Origin: JAJEAD01 sp965221555
GTDB taxonomy: Bacteria > Pseudomonadota > Gammaproteobacteria > HK1
Direction of reading: 5' to 3'
NCBI GenBank assembly: GCA_965221555.1
Contig: OZ244895.1
Location: 1,054,001 to 1,118,000 of the forward strand
DNA length: 64,000 nt
The translations under genes were made by a program, and so were the position numbers. This document shows positions 1 to 11,700 of this stretch, in pieces (positions within the stretch are counted from its first letter, which is position 1; each line of letters begins with the position of its first letter). The notes beneath the pieces are model-generated. The model did not search any database. It saw only the letters and a list, made by a program, of their open reading frames with translations, and was not told the origin of the DNA.

Positions 1-1
1 C

Positions 2-271
2 GACCACGCCGGGGCGACGCGGCCCTTCCACTTCACGCGGGGACGCCGGATCAAGCGGATACTCGTCACCGATGAGCAGCGACAGGCCCTGCTCGCGGGC
101 GAGATCCTGATCGTGGTCCTGCGCGGTGAGTCCCTGCTCTTGCCTCGGGCGGTGGCCGAGGAGACCGCGTCACGACTTCCCGACGCTTACGTGCATCGCA
201 TCGAGGCGGAAGGGGGCGGGGACGATGTCGAAGATCCCTCTCACTCGATTCCCGACGATCTCGTGTGGTGA
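2..271 (+). CDS. DUF2058 family protein (YaiL-like), C-terminal part
   Basis: Only the last 89 residues are inside the window; the 5' end lies to the left. The visible part contains a stretch like YaiL (IKRILVTDEQRQALLAGE, followed by a hydrophobic strand and LPRAVAE) and ends in IPDDLVW. This closely resembles the C-terminus of E. coli YaiL, which ends PDDLMW as I remember it. The function of the family is unknown. The reading frame is open from the first bases to a TGA. Family assignment is fairly confident; nothing can be said about start or regulation. Confidence 0.75.
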   Translation, partial: DHAGATRPFHFTRGRRIKRILVTDEQRQALLAGEILIVVLRGESLLLPRAVAEETASRLPDAYVHRIEAEGGGDDVEDPSHSIPDDLVW

Positions 272-323
272 GTCGCGCGCACTCCCGGGAGGGGATCGGG
301 CGCTTCGCGCCCCGCGGCATCAG

Positions 324-485
324 CCCGGATTTCTCACCAACTTCAGAACTGGCGGACGCCAGTATGCTCGCGCTACCAGGCCGTACTCCATCGCGCCGCA
401 GCGGCTTCGTGTCGGTTACCTGCTTTGCTTCGCAGTCCTTGGGCGTTGCTTTCCGGCCCGGGCAAGGCTCCGCATCCCGGCGTTC
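324..485 (+). repeat. Dispersed repeat copy G, truncated
   Basis: A partial copy of the dispersed element described at the complete copies. It starts CCCGGATTTCTCACC, then has the GGCGGACGCCAGTATGCTCGC block and the start of the long-form internal segment (CCTTGGGCGTTGCTTTCCGG). It fades out before the second terminus. The rest of the space up to the next start codon shows no gene, RNA or clear promoter. Confidence 0.75.
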
Positions 486-674
486 TCGCGATGAGGCCAG
501 GTGGGGTATTGCGGTCAGCGGTGCTCCGCGCGGGATTGGAGTACCATCGCCGCCCGTCCCGCCCTGACCTGGTCGCGACCCCGCGCGGGGGTGCGTCGGC
601 ACATCGCGCCATGCGGCGGAGGCAGAGTCGAGAACAAGTCCGGTTGCGGGCCGGGCGGAGCAGGAGTGCGCGAT

Positions 675-1562
675 ATGAGCTCGAATTCCACGTCTCTTGA
701 TGTCGCTTACATCGGACTGGGTGTCATGGGCTACCACATGGCTGGCCATCTGGCGTCGGCAGGGCATCGGGTGACGGTGTACAACCGTACTCGCGAAAAG
801 GCAGAGCGCTGGCTTGACGAGTTCCCGGGGCGAGTGGCGGATACCCCGGCGGGCGCCGCCGCGAAGGCGGAGGTGGTGTTCGCCTGCGTCGGCAATGACG
901 ACGACGTGCGCGCCATCTGCACCGGAGACGAGGGAGCCTTTCACGGCATGCGAGACGACGCGGTGTTCGTCGATCACACCACCGCGTCCGCCGAACTCGC
1001 GCGCGAACTGGATGCCGTCGCACGTGAGCGGGGCATTCACTTTCTCGATGCGCCGGTATCCGGCGGAGAGGCGGGCGCCGTCAACGGAGTGCTGACGGTC
1101 ATGGTGGGCGGAGAGGCGAGCGACTTCGACCGGGTGAAGGACGCTATCGACGCCTACGCGCGAGCGGTGACCCTCATGGGGCCGGCGGGCGCAGGCCAGC
1201 TCACCAAGATGGTCAATCAGATCTGCATCGCCGGACTGGTGCAGGCGCTGGCCGAAGGTCTGAGCTTCGCGCAGCGGGTCGGTCTCGACGGCAAGCAGGT
1301 GGTGGATGTCATCTCCAAGGGGGCTGCCCAGTCCTGGCAGATGGAAAACCGCGGGGCAACGATGCTCGATGACGAATTCGAGTTCGGATTCGCAGTGGAG
1401 TGGATGCGAAAGGACCTCGCGATCTGCATGGCGGAAGCACGGCGGGTCGGCGCCCGCCTGCCGGTCGCGGCGCTGGTCGATCAGTTTTATGCCGAGGTGC
1501 AGGCATCGGGCGGGTCCCGCTGGGACACCTCGAGTCTGATGCGCCTGTTGACCCGGCCCTGA
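675..1562 (+). CDS. NAD-dependent 3-hydroxyisobutyrate dehydrogenase-family protein
   Basis: Soluble beta-hydroxyacid dehydrogenase of 295 residues, a typical family length, oxidising a short 3-hydroxy acid with NAD(P). The N-terminus has the Rossmann glycine motif GLGVMG near residue 14. The family substrate-binding motif DAPVSGGEAGA follows, and the catalytic lysine lies in GAGQLTKMVNQ. The frame is open further upstream, but the ATG giving MSSNSTSLDVAYIGLG places the nucleotide-binding strand at the expected distance and is preferred. The substrate cannot be told: 3-hydroxyisobutyrate, tartronate semialdehyde and related acids are all possible. The next gene, a hydrolase on the same strand, may be co-transcribed. 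Confidence 0.88.
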   Translation: MSSNSTSLDVAYIGLGVMGYHMAGHLASAGHRVTVYNRTREKAERWLDEFPGRVADTPAGAAAKAEVVFACVGNDDDVRAICTGDEGAFHGMRDDAVFVDHTTASAELARELDAVARERGIHFLDAPVSGGEAGAVNGVLTVMVGGEASDFDRVKDAIDAYARAVTLMGPAGAGQLTKMVNQICIAGLVQALAEGLSFAQRVGLDGKQVVDVISKGAAQSWQMENRGATMLDDEFEFGFAVEWMRKDLAICMAEARRVGARLPVAALVDQFYAEVQASGGSRWDTSSLMRLLTRP

Positions 1563-1692
1563 GCCGGGGCGCCCGCCGCCTGCCTCCGAACGCGCGGGTG
1601 GTCGGCATGGCAGCCTTGATGCGGGCGACTATCGCGGCCGGGTCATGCCACTGCTCCAAAGCACCGCATGGAAGCGAAGCCGGACGCTCGCC

Positions 1693-2592
1693 ATGACGGA
1701 AGTCACAACGTGGGCAATACCCGAGCCACTTGCCACTTGCGACGTCGCGCTTGACGAACACACCGTGACCACGGTGCGCCGACACGGCAACCCATGCGGC
1801 GCCCGACTGGTACTGAGTCACGGCAACGGTCTCGCAGCCGATCTCTACTATCCGTTCTGGTCGCTGCTCGCCGACGATTTCGACCTGCTGGTGTACGATC
1901 TGCGCAATCACGGATGGAACAGGGTCGGTGTTCAGCGGGATCACAACATTCCGACATTGATTTCCGACCATGACCTCATCCTCGACGCCGTCGTCGGCGA
2001 GTACGGCGAAAAACCCACCGTCGGCGTGTTTCATTCCCTGTCGGCACTGGTGACGCTGCTGTCCTTCAACGATCTCTATTCGGCCCTGGTGCTGTTCGAT
2101 CCGCCGCTGTGCAAACCCGCGGCCAGCGAACAGGAATTCATCGCCGCGGCGGAACGCAGAGCCGCGCTGACTCGGCGCCGGACCGAGCGTTTCGAGTCCG
2201 TGCAGCAGTTTATCCAGCTCCTGGCCTTCGCTCCCGGATTCGAACGCGTCGTGCCAGGCGTGCGCGAACTCATGGCGAGATCTACCCTGCGCAAGACCGC
2301 CGACGGGGAGGCTTACGAGCTGCGCTGTCCGCGCGACTACGAAGCCCAGATCGCGGAATACGTGAGGAGCTTCTCGCCGATGCTGGATCTGACGATGCTG
2401 ACCTGTCCGACGAAGGTCATCGGCGCCGATCCTACGCTGCCTTACACGTATCTGCCGACCTTCGATCTGAGTCACGCGACGGCCGTCGACTACGACTTCG
2501 TACCCGAGGCGTCGCACTTCCTTCAGTTGGAGCAGCCGGACCTTTGTTCCGCGATGGTCAGGGAATACCTGGCCGGTCAGGGAATTCTCTGA
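1693..2592 (+). CDS. alpha/beta-fold hydrolase
   Basis: Protein of 299 residues with the alpha/beta hydrolase layout. The oxyanion strand LVLSHGNGLAAD is followed by LLVYDLRNHG, a nucleophile-elbow region and a late EASHFLQLEQP that supplies the catalytic His. The elbow reads VFHSLSAL, so Ser is present but the flanking glycine of the usual GxSxG is replaced by Ser. Start is the ATG giving MTEVTTWAIPEP; an in-frame ATG 16 codons earlier is possible. The gene ends almost flush with repeat copy A. Substrate is unknown. Confidence 0.8.
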   Translation: MTEVTTWAIPEPLATCDVALDEHTVTTVRRHGNPCGARLVLSHGNGLAADLYYPFWSLLADDFDLLVYDLRNHGWNRVGVQRDHNIPTLISDHDLILDAVVGEYGEKPTVGVFHSLSALVTLLSFNDLYSALVLFDPPLCKPAASEQEFIAAAERRAALTRRRTERFESVQQFIQLLAFAPGFERVVPGVRELMARSTLRKTADGEAYELRCPRDYEAQIAEYVRSFSPMLDLTMLTCPTKVIGADPTLPYTYLPTFDLSHATAVDYDFVPEASHFLQLEQPDLCSAMVREYLAGQGIL

Positions 2593-2593
2593 T

Positions 2594-2771
2594 CCGCAAG
2601 TTTCATCGACTTCCGGCCGCTTCGGGCGCCAAGATGCCGAGATAGCGAGGCGCACGGACCGAAAGACGCGCAAGGCGTACCCGACACCACGCCGAAGCGG
2701 TACGACGTAGACAGCCCGCCACCGGAAGCGTACAGGCATGCGCCAGTTGAGAAATCGGTGAAGCTTGCGGG
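2594..2771 (-). repeat. Dispersed ~180-bp repeat, copy A
   Basis: Complete copy, reverse orientation. It opens CCGCAAGTTTCATCGA and closes with AATCGGTGAAGCTTGCGGG; the two ends are near-perfect inverted repeats. The interior has the family signature CGCCAAGATGCCG and GCACGGACCGAAAGACGC. It fills the space between the convergent hydrolase and PKS genes, so it may act as a two-sided 3' structure. Confidence 0.85.
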
Positions 2772-2794
2772 CCAACCCGCGGACGTCTTCCGAT

Positions 2795-5700
2795 CTACGC
2801 GTCGGTTTCCTTGAGCCAGTGGCTTTGGCGCTGGAACGGGTAGCCGGGAAGCGCGATCCGACGTCTGGTCTCGCCCGCGAAGAGTCCCGCGAAGGAAACC
2901 GGCAGACCCGCCTCGTAGGCCTCGGCGACGGCGGCCACGAAGCCGCCGTCGGCACGCGTCATCCGGCCGCCTCCCCCGTTTTGCGACCACCGCTTCAAGC
3001 TGCCGATCACCGTCGGCGCGACCGCGCCGTTCGTCGTCCACGCGCTCACCAGCGTCGCACCGAGCGCGGACTCCGGGCCAATCTCGACGACCGCGTCGAC
3101 CCGAAGCTTCGCCAGGGTGTCCGCGCAACGCGCCACCGAAGCGCTTGTCCGCGCCTGTTGACGCCAGTACGCCGGGCCGGGCGCTTCCCCCGGCTCCAGC
3201 CGCCGACCCGTAGCGCCGCTCACGAGAGCAATCGCGGGCGATGCGATGGCAACTCCTTGCAGCATGGCTTCCGGTTCATCGGGCGCCGCCGCCAGCCGCA
3301 ATCCGTCTTCCAGCGCGAAGGCGCCGGCCGTCCACGCCGCCGCAATCGCGCCCGTGCCGTTCCCGAAGACCGCGTTCGGTCGGATGCCGACGCTTGACCA
3401 GAGTGCGGTGAGCGCGCATCCAAGCGCGTAGTTCGCCGTTCTTGACAATGCCGAATCGTCAAGGGTCCGCGTCGAAGCAGTCCGGTCGAACATTGCGTCG
3501 AGCAGCGATTCGGCCCGTTCCCGGCGCATCGCGCCCTCGCAGCGGTCCAGCACCGCCCGTATCGCCGGCTCGCTCCGATAAAGCGCCTCGATCGTGCCCG
3601 CCGTAGCGCCGATATCGTCCGGATAGGCGAAAGCGACTCTCGCCGCCGCCGGTTCCGGGAGGGCGTCGGCCGCTGCGAACGTCGTCAGGCGCGCCCGGAG
3701 CGAAGCGACATCGTGGAACACCACGCCCGCGCGGCACTCGAGATGGCTCCGTCCCACGCCGGCCGTGAAGGCCATGTCGGAGAGCAGCGGATCGGACGCG
3801 GCACGGTCGCACGAAGCCTCACCCACGTGCTCGTCCAGCCATGACAGATACCTGCCCGCCAGCGCCCTCCGCGCGTCCTGCGACTTGCCCGAGAATGGCA
3901 GGAGGCGCGTTTCGCGTACGGTGGGCGCGTCTTCATCTTGCGCAGGCTCAACGACCGCCTCCGGCAGGGATACCGTGACGGGTCGAGCGGATCCCACGGG
4001 GGAACGCGCGCCGGCGCCGTTGGCGCCGACCCCGTCAGCGGCGCCGTATCCCTCCAGCACGACATGGGCGTTGACGCCCGAGATCCCGAACGCGCTGACG
4101 CCCGCCCTCGGTGGCCGATTCGGCACACTCGGCCAGTCGGTCGCCTCATCCGTCACCCGCACCGGCAGCCGATCCCACTCAATGTGCGGGCTCGGGGTCC
4201 GGAAGTGGAGGTGCCGAGGGATCGTGCCACGGCTCATCGCAAGTACCGTCTTGATCAGACTGGCGACTCCCGACGCCGAGTCGAGATGCCCGATGTTGGT
4301 CTTCACCGAGCCGATCAACAGCGGGCGATCTTCGGCCCGGTCCCTGCCGTAGACCGCGGCGGCGGCCCGCACTTCGATGGGATCGCCTAGCGCCGATCCC
4401 GAGCCATGGGCCTCCAGGTAGTCCACCTCGCAGGGCGCGAAACCGGAATGCGACAGCGCCTGCTCGATCACCCGCTCCTGGGCCGGACCGTTCGGGACGG
4501 TCACGCCGGCGGTCGCGCCATTGTGGTTCACCGCGGACCCGCGGATCACCGCCCATATGCGGTCGCCATCGGCTTCGGCGTCGGTCACCCGTTTGAGCAC
4601 CACCAACCCGCAACCTTCGCCCCGCACGAACCCGTCGGCATCGGCATCGAAGGCCCTGCACACCCCCTCGCGCGAGAGAAGTCCCAGGTCCGCCATCTCC
4701 CGAGTCACCGGAGCGGAGAGCACGGCGCTCGCGCCGCCGACCAGGGCCAGGTCGACCGCGCCCAGGCGCAGATCGGTCGCCGCCTGATGCACGGCGACCA
4801 GCGACGAGGCGCATTGCAACTCCACCGGCATCGCGGGTCCCGCGAGGCCGAACTGGAATGAGAGGCGCCCGACCGCCATGCTCGCGGCGGTGCTCAGATA
4901 GCCGATGCCGTGGTCGGCCGACTTCATCAGGTGGCGGTATTCGCTGGACTCGACGCCGGCATAGACGCCGGTGCTGCTTCCCTTGAGCCGGTCCGGGTCG
5001 ATGCCCGCGTCCTCCAGTGCCTGCCACGCGGTCTCCAGCAACATCCGCTGCTGCGGATCCATCAGCTGCGCTCCGACCGGCGAGATTCCGAAAAACTCCG
5101 CATCGAATCGATCGATCCCGTCGACGAACGCGGCTTTCGCGTAGGGAGCGTATTGCGCCGGGAGACGGTCTGAGAAATCGCTCCACGGCCCGCTTTCGCG
5201 GCGCTCGTCGGTCGCCGGGCCCAACCCTGATTCGAGATGTCGCCAGAAGGCCTGCAGGTCGGGCGAACCCGGGAAGCGGCATGCCATGCCCACGATGGCG
5301 ATGCCGTCGGCCAGGCCCTCGTCGTCGAGTTGCGAAAGCGCAACGGGCGTCGGCTCCGGCTGCGTGGAGGGCCTCTCTTCACCGATGACACCGGCCAGTT
5401 CCTGTGCGAGATGCGCGGAAAGGGTGGCGATGTCGGGATAGTCGAACACCACGGTGCTCGAAGCGGTGTAAGTGCCCGCGAAAGCGCGGTTCAGCCGGTT
5501 GCGCAGCTCCACCGCCATCAGAGAGTCCACGCCAAGGTCGAAGAACCCAACGGTGGGCGCGGGGGCCGCAGGCAGCCTCAGGATCGCCTTGACCTCTTCT
5601 TGCAGGAACGAAGCAAGCAGGTCTTCGCGCATTGCCGAGGGCGCCTGGCGCAGCCGGGAAAGAACATCCTCTTCCGATGTCTCGTCGACGCCGTCGTCGG

Positions 5701-8700
5701 TGCGCTCGGTCAGCAGATGCTCCAGCAAGCGCGGACGGGAATCGAGGTTTTCGCCGAAGGCGGCCCAGTCGCACGCCAGGACCACGGCGGTCGTGGCATC
5801 CTCCCTCACCAGCCGATCGAGAGCCCGGATGCCCTGTTGCGGGGTGATCCACGCGAGCCCGCCCGATGCGTAGCGCCAGGTCATGCGTTCGCGCTGCTCC
5901 TCGGCTTCGCCGATCTCCGACCACGCGCCCCAGGCGATGGCCTGGCCGGCGAGCCCGAGGGCGCGGCGATGCCCGGCGAGCTGATCGAGGAAGGCGTTGG
6001 CCGCCGCATGGTTGGCCTGTCCCGGATTGCCGAGCACGCCGGCGACGCTGGACAGCAGGACGAACATGTCCAGATCGCGGTCGACGGTCGCCCGGTGCAG
6101 GTGCCAGGCGCCCAGGACCTTGGGCCACAGCACCGTTTCGAAGTCTTCCCAGCGCTGGTTGCCGATCGCGGCATCGGACAATACGCCCACGCTGTGGATG
6201 ACGCCGCCAAGCGGTGGCAGATCCGCATCGACGCGCGCCAGCATGGCATCCACCGCGGGCACATCCGATACGTCGGCGAGTTCTACCCGGATGTCGGCTC
6301 CGCCTTGGCGCAGCGTCTCGATCTGGTCTTCGATCTCGGGATCCGGAGGCCGCCGGCCGTTGAGCACGATGGCGCCGGCGCCGCGCTCGGCGAGCCAGCC
6401 GGCCACCGCGCAGCCGATGCCACCGAGCCCGCCGGTCACCAGGTAGGTGCGGTCGTCGCGCAGAGAGCCCCGGGCGAGCGGCGAGTTGGTAAAGACGATC
6501 TTGCCGATCTGGCGGGCATTCTGCATGCACTTCATCGCGGCCCCGGCTTCGGCCACCGGCCATCTGGTGTGGGCAAGCGGCGTCAGTTCGCCCGCCTGGA
6601 AGCGATTCACAAGCCGTCCCAGTACCTCCCCCACCCGCGCCGGATCTTCCGCGTTGAGCCCGTCGATCTTCAGGATGGAGTAGGAGACGTCCGGCCGCGC
6701 CACCGCCATCTCGTCTTCGCTCAGGATGTCCATCTTGCCCATTTCCACGAAGCGGCCGCCCGGGGCGAGGCAGGAGAGGCTTGTCTCGATGAAGCCCTCG
6801 CCGGTCAGGCTGTTCAGCACCATGTCGACGCCCGCACCGTCGGTGGCTTCGAGGATCTCCCGGCCGAAAGCCGTCGTGCGGCTGTCGAACACGTGGCTCA
6901 CGCCGAGAGAGCGGAGATAATCGCGCTTGCGCGCGCTTGCCGTGGCGAAGACCTCCGCGCCGGCGCCCTGGGCCATCTGGATCGCGGCGAGTCCGACTCC
7001 GCCTGCGCCAGCGTGGATCAGCACCCGGTCGCCCGCGGCAAGCCCCGAGAGCTCGAACGACAGCGCCGCCGATACGAATGCCAGCGGAATCGTCGCGACT
7101 TCGGTGACCGAGCAGCCCGGCGGCGCGGGCACGATCAGGTCTTCCAGGGTCACTGCCTCGGAACCGAAACGGTAATCGCCGAATACCACTCCGACGACAC
7201 GGTCTCCCGCGACGAACCGGGTGACCCCCTCGCCGACTTCGAGTATCCGGCCGCAGAAATCCCAGCCCATGAAGCCTTCGACGACCCCGATGGCGACCAG
7301 CACGTCTCGGAAACCGAGGCTGAAAGCCTCGAGCGCAACGCGCACCTCGCGCGGTCCCAACCGGCGCTTCGGCATCGAGGTCACGCCGATCGCGTCGAGA
7401 GAGCCGCCGGGATCGGGCTCCAGTGCCCAACCGGGCTCCTCCGGCAAGCTCAGCCGGTCCGTGACCGCCGCGGAGCGGATCAGCCGCGCACTCTGTCGAC
7501 GGCTGAAACGAAGGGCGACATGGGTCTCGGGATCGGGGTAGAGAAACTCGTCCACCAGGTCGGGCGGAAGCTGCGGATCGCCGGGATCGAGATCCAGCAT
7601 CCTCGGCCGCAGTTGGGGCGCTTCCGCTGCCGCCACCTTGCCGAATCCCCAGAGGGTTGCGCCCGCCAGTTGTCCGCCCCACTCGCGCTCCAGCACCTGC
7701 GCGCCCCGGGTCAGGAACCAGAGTCCTTTCGAAAGGGTCAGATCGCTGTCGACCAGCGCCTGGGTCAGGGCCAGCGCGCTCGCCGCGGCATGTCGCACGT
7801 CCTCGGCCATCTCCCGCGTGGTCGCCCGCGCGCCGTGACCGTCCAGACCAGCGAGGTGGACGACCCCGACCAGCGGGGGGTCCGCGGGCAGGTCGTCGAG
7901 AAGGGACTTCCAGGACTCTCGCCGTTGTGCCTCCACGAACGCCTCGACGACGACGGCGCCCCCCGTATCCCGAGACCCGTCGGGATCCGTGTTCGCACGG
8001 GCAAGGACGACGCTCTGGTTGTGCGCCGCGAGTTCTGCGCAGAGCTCGGTCGCCACATCGCCGCGGTCGGCAACCAGCACCCACATGCCCGGGGCGTCCT
8101 GCACTTGCGCCGGTCCCCGCCCCAGGATCACCCCCCGGTCCGGCCTCGCGTTCGGATCGGACTCGTCGAAGCCGAGGATCGCGATCTCCTCGAATCCGGC
8201 GTCCATCAGCGCCCGGCGCCACACCGCGGGAGCGGCGAGCGCGTGGTGTGGGCGGTAGACGTCGGCGAAGCGCCACCAGCCGTCGAGCTGGCCGAAGGTC
8301 AGGTCGATCCAGCCCTGGCCGCGCAGGTTCTCGAGCGCCACCAACTGGCCCGACGGGGCGAGGAGTTCGAGGCAGTGCGCCAACGTCTCGTCCAGACGGC
8401 GAGTGGCGTGCAGCACGTTGGAAGCGACCACCAGATCGTAGCCGTGGCGGTCGAAACCCTGCTCCGCCGGGTCTTTCTCGATATCGAGCACCCGGTAGTC
8501 GATCGACGCCCCGACGCCGCCGAAGCGCGACTCCGCCTCCGCGAAGAAACCGGCGGAGATATCCGTATAGGTGTAGTCGTACCGGCCCTCCGGCAGCTCC
8601 GGAAGTATCGCGGCGGTCGCCGAGCCGGTGCCGGCGCCCACCTCGAGCACGCGCAGCCTCCGCCCTTCGGGCATGGACCGCAGCAGCGCCGTCGTCGCGT

Positions 8701-11700
8701 CCGCCAGCAGCCGGTTCGCGGCGCGGGCCGCCGGGGCCTTCTGATAGAGATCGGCTGCCGTCGGCTCGCCGCTGCTGAAAAGCAGCGTCAGCGGATCCAC
8801 GCGGCCTTGCAGGACATCGGCGAGCGCGCCGGCACTGCGCCGGAACAGACCGATCTCGGTCGTTCCGTGCGCGTATCGCGCCGCCATCTCGTCCGCCACC
8901 CTTTCGGGGTCGTCGGTCAGCCCCTGCGGCAATGGCTCTGTGGACGCGACGGCAACCGCGAACCCATCGCCCGCCTCCTCCAGCACTCCGGCGCGGGCCA
9001 GCATCCTCAGCATCCGGCGGAACAGCCGCTCGTGTTGCGCCCCGACGCCCAGATTCTCCCGCAGCGCGTTGGAATCCACGGTCGCGCCGAACCTTCGCTT
9101 CCAGCCAAGCTTGTCCAGGGCTACCAGGATGTAGGCTTCCGACAGTCGCTCGAGATCGGCCAGCAGCGCCGCCCGGTCGTCCGCGTCGATGCCGACCTTC
9201 GCCAGATACTGCGGGAAAGGGCTCGTGCGGGCGGAAATCTCCGCGGGGCTGGTCAGGAAGTCGGCGGGCGTGTTTACCGGCACCAGTGCACGGTCCTGCC
9301 AGACGACCTCGTGGAGAAGGTCTTCGATACCTTCCACGGCCGAGAGCAGCGCCGCCCGAGTCGCCCGTTTCACGCTAAAGCCGGCGAGTTCCCCGACGAG
9401 CGTCCCGTTGGGGTCGTAGAGCCGTAGATCCGCGGTATGAACCTCCGGCGCTTCGCTCCGCTCGGCTTCCTCCACCGCGCCCTGAGGGCCTTCCCTCATG
9501 CGCACATGGCACATCAGCCGCTCCGGCATGGGTCCGGTCAGCCACAGCCGCTCCCATCCGAACGGGACATAGGTGGCGCCTTCTCCTTCGCCGCCGGGGT
9601 TGCGCGCCGAGCCGATGGCCTGGAAGCAGCCGTCGAGCAGCAGCGGATGCAGGTCCAGTGGGGTGCGCTCGAGTCCGGCCGGCAGCGCCAACTGGGCGAC
9701 CGCCTCACCGGGCCTCGCCCAGAGACCCTCAAGGGTACGGAAGGAGGGTCCGAGCTCGATCCCCACCGCGGCCTTGGCCCGGTACCAGGCCGCAAAGTCC
9801 ACCGGAGACAGCCCGGCCTTGCGCTGTTCGAGATCGAACGCAGCGCCGGCCTGCGCGGGCGCGGCGGGACCGGCCGAGACGCGGCCCTCCGCGTGCAGCG
9901 TCCAGCCCTCCTCCCCCTCACCTCGGCTGAGGACACGGACCCGGCGCGAAGCGCCACCTTGCGCGTCGTCGAGCAGCACCTGCAAGCGTCGGCCCGGACC
10001 GGCCGGCCTGTCCGCGGAGTCTTCGTCCGGGAAGACCAGGGGGCTCTGTATCTGGAAATCGTCGACCACCGCCGCGTCGTTGCCCTCCGCAAGGCCGGCC
10101 ATCGCGGCCATGGCTCCGTAGAGAGCGCCGGGTGCGATCAGACGGCCGAAGACCCGATGATCGCCGAGCCACGCCGGATCGTGCGGGTAGACCTCCGTGT
10201 CGAAGGCGATCTGGCCGGTCGCGGATTCGTGGCGCGTCCCGAGGAAGGGATGGCCGGCGCCCGACCGTCGCCGCCGCGCAGATGTCTCGATCCAGTAGCG
10301 TTCGCGCTGGAAAGGATAGACGGGCACCGCAATGCGCCGGCGCGCCTCGCCCGAGAAGAGTCCGGGGAAGGACAGAGGGAGTCCGGCCGCATACGCGCCG
10401 GCGACCGCTTCCACGAATCCGCCGCCCGCACCCGGCGACGGCACCCCTTCGTCCCTTGCCGGACGCAGCAGACTCGAGAGAACAACCGGCGGGCCTGCGC
10501 CTGCGTCCTCCGGCCACGCCATCGTCGTCATCGGCCCGAGCACGGCGTGGGGACCGATCTCGACGACCGCGTCGACGCCGAGCTCCGCCAGCGTCTCGAC
10601 ACAGGCGCGGAACGCCACGGGTTCGCGTGCCTGCCGACGCCAATAGGTCGCGTCCGGCATTTCGTCCGCCTCGAACGCGTGACCGGTGAGGTTGCTGATG
10701 AAAGCGATCGACGGCGGCGCGAACGCGATCCCGGTCAATGCGTCATCCAGGTCGTCAAGGGCCGGCTCGATCATCTCGCTGTGATAAGCCGGGCTCTTTC
10801 GCAGTCGCGCGACCCGGACCCCCCGCGCTTCGAGACGCTCCAGAATCGCCTCGACCTGGATCGCCGGACCGCTGATGACCTGCTGCGCCCCGTTGTCCGC
10901 CGCGATGCACAGGCCGACGCCTTCGCGGGCCGCGTTGTGCTCTTCCAGCGCCTGCGTCACGCGCGCGGCTGGCGCGAAGACCGCCGCCATCGCGCCTTCG
11001 CCGGGCAACGCCCCGATCAGTTCGCCCCGGGCCGCGGCGAAGCGCAGACCCTCCTCCAGGCCGAACACGCCCGCGGCGTGCGCCGCCGCGATTTCCCCCA
11101 GGCTGTGTCCGACCACGACATCCGGCCGCACGCCGAGACTCGCCCAGAGCGCCGTCAACGCGCACTCGAGCGCGTAGATCGCGGGCTGCTTCCACTGTGG
11201 GTCGTCCAGCTCGCCCGTGGCCTCCGGCCGGCCGAACATCACGTCCAGCAGCGACGCGCCCCGATCCTCCGCGAGAACCGCGTCGCAGCGGTCGAGCACC
11301 GCGCGGGCCGCGGGCTCGCTCGCGTAGAGCGCCGCTCCCATGCCGGGCCACTGGCTGGCCTGTCCCGTATAGGCGAACGCGACCTTCTTCGCGGCCCTGG
11401 GCACCTCGATCACGTCCGTTTCCCGAAGCTTCCGCAGAGCCGCCCGCAAGGAATCGGCGTCGTCGAAGACCAGTCCCGCCCGGCGTTCGAAGTGGCTGCG
11501 TCCAACGGCGGCCGTCCAGGCGAGGTCGGCGAGCGCTTCTTCACCGTCGTCGCCGAGGCGCTCATCGAGCCACGAGAGGTATCCGCCCGCGAGCTCCCGA
11601 AGGGCTTCGTCAGATCTGCCCGAGAGCGGCAGAAGCCGAGTCACCCGCGGGGCGAACCTCTCCTGCGCCGGCGCCGCTCCCGCAACCGAGACCGGATGGG

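Noticed and set aside
66..1040. Minus-strand open frame near the left edge
   Set aside because: Overlaps the clear DUF2058 tail, a repeat and the dehydrogenase gene; it is an artefact of GC-rich sequence.
5237..9427. Very long plus-strand open frame (about 1400 codons)
   Set aside because: It is antisense to the PKS; composition is typical of a mirror frame in GC-rich DNA, with no domain I recognise, while the minus strand has clear PKS motifs throughout.
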